NCBI GenBank assembly: GCA_002293585.1
Contig: DBDM01000126.1
Coordinates: forward strand, 1 to 6,576
Reading direction: 5' to 3'
Length of the DNA: 6,576 bases
Origin: Bacteroidales bacterium UBA932
GTDB taxonomy: Bacteria > Bacteroidota > Bacteroidia > Bacteroidales > UBA932
The number at the start of each line of letters is the position of its first letter. Position 1 is the stretch's first letter. A model generated the notes under the pieces. The model searched no databases, had not been told where the DNA came from, and saw nothing but the letters and a program-made list of their open reading frames with translations. The position numbers were made by a program, and so were the translations under genes. Below, in pieces: positions 1 to 6,526 of this stretch.

Positions 1-56
1 CCGGAATCACCCGAAAAACGAATCACCACTTCGGGCATGTCAATGAGTTTGTGCAT
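1..56 (-). CDS. korA: 2-oxoglutarate/2-oxoacid:ferredoxin oxidoreductase alpha subunit, N-terminus only (partial)
   Basis: Only the first 18 codons and two bases are inside the window; the gene continues off the left edge. The peptide reads MHKLIDMPEVVIRFSGDS and the next codon begins GG (Gly). The block VVIRFSGDSG near the N-terminus is characteristic of the alpha subunit of 2-oxoacid:acceptor oxidoreductases in which the gamma domain is fused in front, a family in which this block normally continues GDGMQ. The enzyme would convert 2-oxoglutarate (or a related 2-oxoacid) and CoA to the acyl-CoA, CO2 and reduced ferredoxin in the cytoplasm, with a beta subunit usually encoded next door. The start at 56 is chosen because an in-frame TAA lies directly upstream (65-63); the Met at codon 7 (38-36) is the alternative. 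No Shine-Dalgarno is visible, which is usual in Bacteroidota. The call rests on a very short peptide; substrate choice between 2-oxoglutarate and other 2-oxoacids cannot be settled. Confidence 0.72.
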   Translation of the reverse strand, partial: MHKLIDMPEVVIRFSGDS

Positions 57-123
57 GATTGGTTACGATTTTTTAAATATCTATCAAATTTGTTTATAAA
101 TTGTAACTAAAAAAATCCGAATA

Positions 124-154
124 CAAATGTAGAATCTTTTTTTGAAATGGCAAA
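124..154 (-). promoter_or_regulatory. Bacteroidota-type sigma-ABfr promoter for the leftward oxidoreductase gene
   Basis: Read on the minus strand, TTTG (154-151), a 19-nt spacer and TACATTTG (131-124) match the Bacteroidota primary-sigma consensus TTTG / about 19-21 nt / TAnnTTTG at every fixed position. Transcription would start near 117-119, giving an untranslated leader of about 60 nt before the ATG at 56. The site faces away from the SusC-like gene, so the two units are divergently transcribed. The start site is inferred. Confidence 0.7.
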
Positions 155-209
155 AAGAATATTTTTTTGTAAAATATCTCCAAAATATCAGCGGAATACC
201 ATATATATA

Positions 210-330
210 GGGAGCTGTCTAAAATTACCCTATGCAAGAAAAAGGACAATTTTTGATTGTCTTTTTACCATTAAACTGGAAATAAAGACAATTTTGAGTA
301 AGTGATTCACCATAACACAGTGGCCTAAAC
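210..330 (-). mobile_element. Possible insertion-sequence end with transposase C-terminal remnant
   Basis: GGGAGCTGTCTAAAA (210-224) resembles the terminal inverted repeat of several transposon families whose ends read G-rich then CTGTCTNAAAA (IS1182-like and related elements). A minus-strand open frame stops at 232-230, about 20 nt inside that end, which is where transposase genes commonly stop. Its last 40 or so residues include LHGLGHCVMVNHLLKIVF and a basic/hydrophobic tail, compatible with but not diagnostic of a transposase C-terminus. The frame stays open up to 502 but beyond about 374 it is antisense to the transporter signal peptide and so cannot be native there. The sequence outside the end is ATATATAT, a palindrome. 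No second end is present in the window, so at best this is a truncated remnant; the right boundary given is arbitrary. Confidence 0.3.
240..292 (+). promoter_or_regulatory. Alternative hairpins (possible attenuator or dyad operator) in the transporter leader
   Basis: AAAGGACAAT (241-250) pairs with ATTGTCTTTT (256-265) around a 5-nt loop; with the flanking A240-T266 pair this makes an 11-bp stem containing one G-T wobble. The same 3' arm, ATTGTCTTT (256-264), is also perfectly complementary to AAAGACAAT (284-292), giving a 9-bp stem with a 19-nt loop. The two structures are mutually exclusive. The first arm and its downstream copy form an imperfect direct repeat (241-256 and 284-297). As DNA, GACAAT-N5-ATTGTC is a dyad suitable for a dimeric regulator. 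The site lies 82-135 nt before the transporter start. The pairings are visible; any regulatory role is inferred, and low GC makes the stems weak. Confidence 0.35.
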
Positions 331-374
331 CATGTAAATTCGTCCTTAATTTTAACCTCTTAAACCGAAATATT

Positions 375-3300
375 ATGTTTTCACTAAAAAAACTAGGGTA
401 TTTGTTGCACTCGCTAAGCAGACCGCTTAGTCGGGGGCTATGTCTGTTGACGCTGGTTTTTGGGACTATGCAATTTGCTTGGGCCCAGGACTTGAAGATC
501 ACAGGAAAGATTGTTGACCCGGATAACGCGCCGGTGGTAGGCGTTCAGGTTGTGCTGGAGGGAACAACCGTGAGCGCCTTTTCCGATGCGGATGGTGCGT
601 ATACTATTACGACTCCGGCAACCGGAAAACTGGTGTTTTCTACCATCGGGTACAAAACAGTGGTTGTTGACGTGAACGGCCGTACGGTTGTTGACGTAAT
701 CATGGAAGATGACGCCGTACTGCTGGATCAGGTGATGGTAGTGGCTTACGGTGAGCAGAAAAAGGCGGCTTTTACAGGTTCGGCCTCAGTGGTATCTGCC
801 GATGATATTTCCCGCCGGCCGGTAACCAATGTGATGACGGCCTTGGAAGGTGTAACCGCCGGTGTGCAAGTACAATCTGCCTCAGGCGCTCCGGGTTCCA
901 GCCCCGCTTTTCGTATACGTGGTGCCAGTTCCATCAATGCCGGTCACGACCCGCTGATCGTAGTGGACGGTGTGCCTTATGAAAGCGGCTGGGCTAATAT
1001 TAACCCTAATGATGTGGAGTCGATTACCGTGTTGAAAGACGCTGCCTCTATTGCTATTTATGGCGCTAGGGGAGGAAATGGAGTGGTTTTGGTAACGACC
1101 AAGAAAGCAGGGAAAGCAGAAAAAATAAGTATTTCCGTTGACGCTAAATTTGCTATGGCCAATGTGCGTACAAGCGACCTCTATGATGTTATTACAGAGC
1201 CGGGTGAGTACTATGAACGGCACTATGCCGCTTTGTATAATTACTTCACCAATACGGGCGGATATAGCGCTTATCAGGCTCACAGCATGGCTAATGCAGC
1301 ATGGACAAAAGTGCCCGCCGAGGGCGGTTTGGGCTACTTAGTATACACGGTGCCCGAAGGCCAGGTGCTCGTTGGACAGAACGGCCGGCTCAACCCCCAT
1401 GCCACTTTGGGGAGAATGGTGACCGGAGCCGACGGCAAAACTTATTATCAAACACCGGATAATTGGGTAGACAACACCTATTCCACCGGTTATCGTCAGG
1501 ATTATAATGTAAATATCAAAGGAGGGACAAATCAACTGTCCATGTTGGCCAGCGCCGGTTATACCAAAGAAACGGGGATTACCGACAAGGCGGACTATGA
1601 GCGTTTCACCGGACGGTTAAAAGGGGTCTTCGATGCCAAACCCTGGTTGAAGATCAATGCTGCATTGGATATCGCCGTAGCCGAACAGAATAATGATGCG
1701 GACTACTCCGATAACTCCAACAATATATTTTCCAACGCACTCAGGGTAGCGCCCATTTACCCGATCTTTGTCCGTGATGCCAATGGAAATATCATTACTG
1801 ATGGAAACGGACAGGTATATGATTATGGCGACGGCACCTACAATGCAGGCATTGCGCGCCCGGTTAACACCGGCTCCAACCGTTTGCAGGAAGCCATGCT
1901 GCAAACTAAAAATACGGCTTCCGTTAAAGCCGGCGCTCAGGCAGGGGTAGATGTGAAGATCACTACCGGCCTGACGGCTACTTTAAATGTAAGCTACAGC
2001 GAACGCGACCAAAAATACAGGAGTACCGGCCAGCCTTTCTACGGTACTTCCAACCCGGGCGGCTATGTGGCTATCTACCGTTATAAAGATGAAACACTGA
2101 ACCTGCAACAATTAGTGAACTATGCCGTTTCTTTCGGGAACCATAATCTAAAAGCAGTGGTATTGCACGAATGGTATAAACGGAATTATGAATACCAGTA
2201 CGGTCGCAAGGATAATATGTTCAGCTATTTTGAAAACCAGGACTTTGATGGGGCGACTACAATACCCGGTACCGGTCTGAGTGGCTACACCCGTCCTTAC
2301 CAAAGCGAGGGTTTTGGCGGCCGCGTGATGTATGATTATGATGGTGTGTACTATGTTGATGCCTCTTACCGTCGCGACGGTTCATCCCGCTTCCACCCGG
2401 ATCACCGCTGGGGTAATTTCTTCTCTTTCGGTGGCGCCTGGATCCTGTCAAGGGAAAAATTCTTCCAGGTACCCTGGGTGAACGAGTTGAAATTGAAAGC
2501 CTCGTACGGACAAAACGGGAATGACCAAATTGGAAGCTCCCGCAACTATTATGAGGACGCGTATGAATTGAGCAGTGTTGCCGGCGAAATTGCCTTGGCC
2601 TTTGTTGCCAGGGGAAATCAGGAAATATCCTGGGAAACCAGAACAGCGATTAACATGGGGGCTGAGTTCAGCCTGTTGGATGGCCGCTTGTCGGGTAGCG
2701 TAGATTACTACAACAACAAAACATCCGATATGTTGTCGGATGTTGCGGTGGCTTACTCACAGGGTTATTCTTCCATCAAGGAAAATGTGGGCGATATGCG
2801 CAACAGCGGCGTGGAAATAGACCTGCGCGGCGATATCATCCGTACGAAAGATTTCCGATGGTCAATGTATGCCAATGCTTCCCTGAACAACAGCAAGGTT
2901 GTTGACCTGGTAGAATCAAGAACGGGTACAACGATCTACGATCTCAACGGTAATGCGCTGGCGAATGGCTACAGCTCCGGCAACTATTTCTACGGCGAAG
3001 GCCTGGAATACAGAACCTGGTATTTGAAAAAATTTGCCGGCATTGACGAGCAGGGACGTCCTACATGGTATGCGCTGAATGAAGAAACAAAGGAAGTGAC
3101 TACCACCACCACCTATAGTGCAGCCTCGTATTTCGCCTGCGGCAGCTCCCAGCCTAAACTCTTCGGCGGCTTTGGCGGTAGCCTGGCATGGAAAGACCTG
3201 CAATTCTCCTTCTCCTTTGCCTACCGTCTGGGCGGCTACGGAATAGATAACGGTTATGCTTTCTTGATGGGCACGCCTTATGATACCCACACCGGTTTTA

Positions 3301-3647
3301 ACTTCCATAAGGATACGCGGAAATCGTGGACACCGGAAAATCCGAGCAGTGAGTTTGCCCGCTGGCAATTTAACGACAAGAATAATTTCACCTCCGTGTC
3401 GGATCGTTGGTTGACCAAAGCCGATTACCTGAGCTTACAGAATATAGCTATCGGCTACACCGTGCCGAAAGCCTACACCCAAAAGTGGGGCATCGAAGGC
3501 TTAACGGCGTCTATCGGGGTAGATAACCTCTTTATGCTCACCCACCGGAGAGGCTTTATCCCAACCAACGACTTTGACGGCGCCGTTCAGTTCGGTTACT
3601 ACCCTGCCATGACGAGATATACCTTCAGCTTAGGCTTTAAATTCTAA
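375..3647 (+). CDS. SusC/RagA-type TonB-dependent outer-membrane transporter
   Basis: This is an outer-membrane beta-barrel that would import a ligand delivered by its SusD-like partner, driven by TonB-ExbBD. At 1090 residues it is of normal SusC length. Residues 1-37 form a signal peptide with a long basic n-region (K5, K6, R16, R20), a hydrophobic core and AWA before Q38 (signal peptidase I). Residues about 41-112 are a carboxypeptidase-regulatory-like beta-sandwich (GKIVDPDNAPVVGVQVVLEG), followed by a TonB-box-like segment LDQVMVVAYG (117-126). The plug carries the SusC signature: FRIRGASSI (179-187), DPLIVVDGVP (192-201), NPNDVESITVLKDA (210-223) and IYGARGGNGVVLVTTK (228-243). The remainder is the barrel, ending in an aromatic-rich strand with C-terminal Phe. 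There is no STN domain ahead of the regulatory-like domain, so signalling to an anti-sigma factor is not expected. ATG 375 is the first Met after an in-frame TGA at 303-305, and the signal peptide needs it. No Shine-Dalgarno is visible. First gene of the operon; substrate unknown. Confidence 0.96.
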   Translation: MFSLKKLGYLLHSLSRPLSRGLCLLTLVFGTMQFAWAQDLKITGKIVDPDNAPVVGVQVVLEGTTVSAFSDADGAYTITTPATGKLVFSTIGYKTVVVDVNGRTVVDVIMEDDAVLLDQVMVVAYGEQKKAAFTGSASVVSADDISRRPVTNVMTALEGVTAGVQVQSASGAPGSSPAFRIRGASSINAGHDPLIVVDGVPYESGWANINPNDVESITVLKDAASIAIYGARGGNGVVLVTTKKAGKAEKISISVDAKFAMANVRTSDLYDVITEPGEYYERHYAALYNYFTNTGGYSAYQAHSMANAAWTKVPAEGGLGYLVYTVPEGQVLVGQNGRLNPHATLGRMVTGADGKTYYQTPDNWVDNTYSTGYRQDYNVNIKGGTNQLSMLASAGYTKETGITDKADYERFTGRLKGVFDAKPWLKINAALDIAVAEQNNDADYSDNSNNIFSNALRVAPIYPIFVRDANGNIITDGNGQVYDYGDGTYNAGIARPVNTGSNRLQEAMLQTKNTASVKAGAQAGVDVKITTGLTATLNVSYSERDQKYRSTGQPFYGTSNPGGYVAIYRYKDETLNLQQLVNYAVSFGNHNLKAVVLHEWYKRNYEYQYGRKDNMFSYFENQDFDGATTIPGTGLSGYTRPYQSEGFGGRVMYDYDGVYYVDASYRRDGSSRFHPDHRWGNFFSFGGAWILSREKFFQVPWVNELKLKASYGQNGNDQIGSSRNYYEDAYELSSVAGEIALAFVARGNQEISWETRTAINMGAEFSLLDGRLSGSVDYYNNKTSDMLSDVAVAYSQGYSSIKENVGDMRNSGVEIDLRGDIIRTKDFRWSMYANASLNNSKVVDLVESRTGTTIYDLNGNALANGYSSGNYFYGEGLEYRTWYLKKFAGIDEQGRPTWYALNEETKEVTTTTTYSAASYFACGSSQPKLFGGFGGSLAWKDLQFSFSFAYRLGGYGIDNGYAFLMGTPYDTHTGFNFHKDTRKSWTPENPSSEFARWQFNDKNNFTSVSDRWLTKADYLSLQNIAIGYTVPKAYTQKWGIEGLTASIGVDNLFMLTHRRGFIPTNDFDGAVQFGYYPAMTRYTFSLGFKF

Positions 3648-3680
3648 TTAACCTATACCATAAATTAAATATACCAAATC

Positions 3681-5450
3681 ATGAGAAAAATAATTTTTAA
3701 CTTTATAGCTTTGTGTGCGGGGTGCATGCTCGTGCCGGGCTGTATAGAAAAAACCACTCCTACCCAATTTGCCAGTGCAAGCCAGGTTGGAGTATCCGAA
3801 TCGGCATTGGAGGCCCTGTCCAACAGTACGGCGGCTTTCATGTATGCTTATGACTACTTCGGAACATTGTCATCGCAGGAATTTGGCTATCCGGCCATGA
3901 TGATTATACGCGACGCTTTGACGGATTGTCCTTATAGGGCGCCGACGGGCAACTACAATCACTTCAATAGTTATTGGTGTTCGCTTACCGACTTCTCCGT
4001 AAGCAGCCGTATGAAGCAACCCTGGCGCTACTATTATCGAATGATTCTGAATGCCAACAATACTATTTTTGCCGTGGAAGAGCCTGACAATGCCGATGAG
4101 AAAATTCAACGCTTCTACGGTAACGCCCTGGTGTATCGCGCCATGTCTTATTTAGACCTGATGCGCATGTACGAGTATAAGCAAACAGGTATTGCCGCTC
4201 TGGACAACGAGGCGCAGGCCAATGGCGCTTTTGGATTGACGGTGCCGATCATTGACGAGCACTTTGGCGCCACCAATGCGGACAACAATCCGCGTGTACC
4301 CTTCTATGTCATGTACCGTTTCATCATGAACGACCTGAACCGTGCGGAACAATACCTCACCGGTTATACACGTCCCAGCAAGGTGAGGGCCGACCTGAGT
4401 GTGGTGCATGCCTACAAGGCGCGCCTGTGGCTGGAGATAGCTACTCGCTTCCAGAAATACCCGGAAGATCTGGCTACCCAATTGGCCCATGAAGATGATG
4501 CGGCCTGGACTATGTATGCACCGCTCGGCATCACTTCGGCCAATGACTGTTATACGAAAGCGCGCGACTATGCCCGCTTAGTGACGGCCAAGTACGTTCC
4601 GCTGACGAAAACTCAGTGGCACAGCACCACCAATGGCTTTAATGATATGAGTGTAGCCTCGTGGGTGTTTGCCATCTCCATCAGCACTCCGGACGCCGTT
4701 CCCGCACGGGTAAATTGCTTCCAGTCCAATTGCGTTACCGAATATAACAGGGGTTACAGCCGTATGCAATACAAATGCTATCGCAGGATTGACAAAAACC
4801 TCTACGATCAGATCGGTGCTAACGACTGGAGAAAGGTGACCTGGATAGATCCTGCTGACGCCGGTAGGACCCCTCGTCCCGCTAAGTACTACACACTGCT
4901 TAGTGATGCGGAGTGGGCGGACAGGAATTCTTATGTAGGTTTTAAATTCCGTCCGAACGAAGGAAATAACGGCGACCCGGACTACACCATAGCCTTGATG
5001 GTAGATTATCCGGTTATACGTGTGGAAGAAATGTACTTTATCGAAGCGGAAGCCATGGCTTATGCCGATGGTTTAGGTGCAGGAGTAGCCGCCTTAACCT
5101 CTTTCATGGATAATTACCGGTACGAAGGCGGCAACTACAATATTACTCCGGCCGGTGTAGATGATTTTGTGGACAATTATTTAGTTGCACAGAAGCGTAT
5201 AGAACTTTGGGGCGAAGGGTTGGCTTATTTCGACATTAAGAGAAGGGAGTTGGCGCTGACCCGCGGCTACACAGGTACGAACTGGCTGCCGGCCAACACC
5301 TACAATAGCCGTCCCGGTTATACGCCTTCGTGGTTGAATTTGTATGTGCCCAATGAAGGGGAAGCCACCGTGAACAAGGCAATAATACTCAATCCTGATC
5401 CGCTGGTGGTGGACAGTTATGGCTTATGGCCCAATAACAATAAATATTAA
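3681..5450 (+). CDS. SusD/RagB-family nutrient-binding surface lipoprotein
   Basis: This is the partner of the transporter 33 nt upstream: a surface lipoprotein that forms the lid over the SusC-type barrel and captures ligand. It has 589 residues, within the family range. The N-terminus (MRKIIF...) is a lipoprotein signal; the most likely acylated residue is C21 in LVPGC, although Pro at -2 is atypical and C15 (LCAGC) is the alternative. The alpha-helical TPR-like SusD fold is recognised from three family blocks: GNALVYRAMSYLDLMRMY (147-164); YPVIRVEEMYFIEAEAMA (443-460), which matches the R..E.....AEA core; and QKRIELWGEGLAYFDIKR (504-521), which matches the R.EL.GEG...D.KR core. The region is therefore an N-terminal SusD-like domain to about residue 220 and a C-terminal SusD/RagB domain thereafter. 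No ribosome-binding site is visible; the spacer before the ATG is AT-rich with two TATACCA copies (3654-3660, 3670-3676). It ends in tandem TAA codons. Substrate cannot be read from sequence. Confidence 0.95.
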   Translation: MRKIIFNFIALCAGCMLVPGCIEKTTPTQFASASQVGVSESALEALSNSTAAFMYAYDYFGTLSSQEFGYPAMMIIRDALTDCPYRAPTGNYNHFNSYWCSLTDFSVSSRMKQPWRYYYRMILNANNTIFAVEEPDNADEKIQRFYGNALVYRAMSYLDLMRMYEYKQTGIAALDNEAQANGAFGLTVPIIDEHFGATNADNNPRVPFYVMYRFIMNDLNRAEQYLTGYTRPSKVRADLSVVHAYKARLWLEIATRFQKYPEDLATQLAHEDDAAWTMYAPLGITSANDCYTKARDYARLVTAKYVPLTKTQWHSTTNGFNDMSVASWVFAISISTPDAVPARVNCFQSNCVTEYNRGYSRMQYKCYRRIDKNLYDQIGANDWRKVTWIDPADAGRTPRPAKYYTLLSDAEWADRNSYVGFKFRPNEGNNGDPDYTIALMVDYPVIRVEEMYFIEAEAMAYADGLGAGVAALTSFMDNYRYEGGNYNITPAGVDDFVDNYLVAQKRIELWGEGLAYFDIKRRELALTRGYTGTNWLPANTYNSRPGYTPSWLNLYVPNEGEATVNKAIILNPDPLVVDSYGLWPNNNKY

Positions 5451-5451
5451 T

Positions 5452-5457
5452 AAGGAG
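5452..5457 (+). promoter_or_regulatory. Strong Shine-Dalgarno before the third operon gene
   Basis: AAGGAG sits 7 nt before the ATG at 5465 and overlaps the second of the two tandem TAA stops of the SusD-like gene. It fixes the start of the third gene. Canonical Shine-Dalgarno sites are uncommon in Bacteroidota, and the two upstream genes of this operon have none. Confidence 0.75.
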
Positions 5458-5464
5458 CTACATT

Positions 5465-6478
5465 ATGAAAAATATAATTAATAAAACAGCAATATATCTG
5501 TTGTTGGGCATTGGGCTTATAGTCGCCGCCTGCAACGATAAAAACGATTGGGCAGGGCCGGGGCCTGAAATACAGAATAGTAATCCCGGTGTTTATTTTG
5601 ATATGGAACTTTCGCCGGTGTCTGCGGAAATGGATCCTTTTGACCTGGCCAAGGACTCGGTCATCCTTATTTTAGGCCGTGACGACAGCCAAATCGGTGC
5701 GGCATTGGAGTTGCCTGTCACTATTGTGAATGCAGACGAGGGCCTAACCATTCCGCAATCGGTTACCTTTGCCGCCGGAGCAGCCACTGCCCGGTTGAGA
5801 ATAAATGTAGATATGGCTAAGGTGATGCAGGTAGAAGCCCTGAAATACACGTTGGCATTCAGTGAGGATTGTTTTAACACCTACGGTGTTGGCGGCGTTA
5901 ATCGCTTTGAAGGTGATGCGTTCGTACCCCAAGCGGTTACACCGGAAAATATCGCCACTTATGTACAGAAGAAAAATGTCAGGTCGATAGAGGCTTTTTT
6001 GAACGAAGGAACGGCAAGATATGACATTACCTTAATGTCGGATACCCTGGAAACATGGCGCCAAAGTTATCAAGAGTATTCAGACGCAACACTGGCCAAG
6101 CCATTTACCAACTACTCCATATACTTGCCGCGTGGTGATTATCAGCTTGCAATAGTAGCGAAGTACAGTCCCTCCGGATTATGGTATTGGGGGCCGGCAT
6201 CCGGTACGGCGCCGGTTCAGGGTCTTTTCCCGATGGGGGGTACAGGCAATAATCCGCTTAGTGATTGTTATTTGCCTCTTTCCAGGAGCAGCCACAGTTC
6301 TGCTCCTACCGGTTATAACGCCAATGGTACCGGTGCGCAGAAATTCCGCACTTTCATTCAGAAAAAAACAGGCTTTACCATCATTCGGGACAGGGATAAT
6401 AAACACGTATTCTGGTTCCGTGATAAGCAGTTCCCGAACAACTGGTTTAAGTGCGAACGGTACTCCCCCGCACCGTAA
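5465..6478 (+). CDS. Surface-type lipoprotein of a SusC/SusD operon, N-terminal beta-sandwich plus unrecognised C-terminal domain
   Basis: I do not recognise a named family for the full 337 residues. Residues 1-22 are a lipoprotein signal with lipobox VAAC, so C23 is acylated; the following NDKNDW carries acidic residues, compatible with a Bacteroidota surface-export signal. Residues about 42-137 look like an all-beta domain: VYFDMEL (43-49), ELPVTIVNADEG (82-93) and LTIPQSVTFAAGAATARL (94-111), the last resembling the Calx-beta/Ig-like strand pattern (x-x-P-x-S-V-T-F-x-x-G) seen in other lipoproteins of SusCD operons (DUF4843-like proteins are a possible comparison). The C-terminal half (about 160-337) is rich in exposed-type aromatics: LWYWGP (239-244), VFWFRD (315-320) and NNWFKC (325-330), suited to ligand binding by stacking but not proof of it. 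The gene starts 14 nt after the SusD-like stop, with a strong Shine-Dalgarno, and is last before the terminator. By position it probably plays a SusE/SusF-like accessory binding role; the ligand is unknown. Confidence 0.85.
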   Translation: MKNIINKTAIYLLLGIGLIVAACNDKNDWAGPGPEIQNSNPGVYFDMELSPVSAEMDPFDLAKDSVILILGRDDSQIGAALELPVTIVNADEGLTIPQSVTFAAGAATARLRINVDMAKVMQVEALKYTLAFSEDCFNTYGVGGVNRFEGDAFVPQAVTPENIATYVQKKNVRSIEAFLNEGTARYDITLMSDTLETWRQSYQEYSDATLAKPFTNYSIYLPRGDYQLAIVAKYSPSGLWYWGPASGTAPVQGLFPMGGTGNNPLSDCYLPLSRSSHSSAPTGYNANGTGAQKFRTFIQKKTGFTIIRDRDNKHVFWFRDKQFPNNWFKCERYSPAP

Positions 6479-6489
6479 TATTTTTACAG

Positions 6490-6519
6490 AGGCTACCTTA
6501 ACACGGCAGCCTTTTTTTT
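6490..6519 (+). terminator. Rho-independent terminator of the SusC/SusD operon
   Basis: AGGCT (6490-6494) pairs with AGCCT (6508-6512) and CC (6496-6497) with GG (6505-6506), with one A/C mismatch inside the stem and a 7-nt loop TTAACAC. Eight T residues (6512-6519) follow. It begins 11 nt after the stop of the third lipoprotein gene, so transcription of the three-gene unit most likely ends here. Confidence 0.8.
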
Positions 6520-6526
6520 GGTATTT

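Larger units (their letters stand above)
57..374. other. Divergent AT-rich intergenic region (318 bp)
   Basis: This is the spacer between the leftward oxidoreductase gene and the rightward transporter gene. It is clearly more AT-rich than the coding DNA on its right. It holds the minus-strand promoter at 124-154, a palindrome CAAATTTG at 85-92 in the leftward leader, a 6-bp inverted repeat ATAGGG/CCCTAT at 207-233, a possible insertion-sequence end from about 210, and a repeat cluster at 240-297 able to form two alternative hairpins. No convincing rightward TTTG/TAnnTTTG promoter is present: CAATTTTG (289-296) and TAAATTCG (335-342) each match seven of the eight bases or fewer and lack a TTTG at the right distance. 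No gene that I can support lies here. Confidence 0.7.

Noticed and set aside
240..266. Hairpin with T run as a rho-independent terminator
   Set aside because: The T run is part of the stem rather than following it, and no gene ends just before it on the plus strand; better described as a leader hairpin.
289..296. CAATTTTG as a possible -7 element of a rightward promoter for the transporter
   Set aside because: The first base deviates from TAnnTTTG and there is no TTTG 19-21 nt upstream (only TTTT at 22 nt); too weak to call.
335..342. TAAATTCG as a possible rightward -7 element
   Set aside because: One mismatch in the TTTG part and no -33 TTTG at a suitable distance.
882..1283. Open frame of 133 codons on the minus strand inside the transporter gene
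   Set aside because: It lies wholly antisense to a conserved SusC plug region, has no recognisable motif and no promoter or ribosome site; it is a shadow of the real gene.
3098..3112. Run of threonine codons (ACTACCACCACCACC) in the transporter
   Set aside because: A short simple-sequence stretch within a loop of the barrel; the codons are mixed and the frame is intact, so no phase-variation signal.
2916..3368. Open frame of 150 codons on the minus strand inside the transporter gene
   Set aside because: Fully antisense to the barrel-coding region; composition is what antisense of such a gene gives, and no domain is visible.
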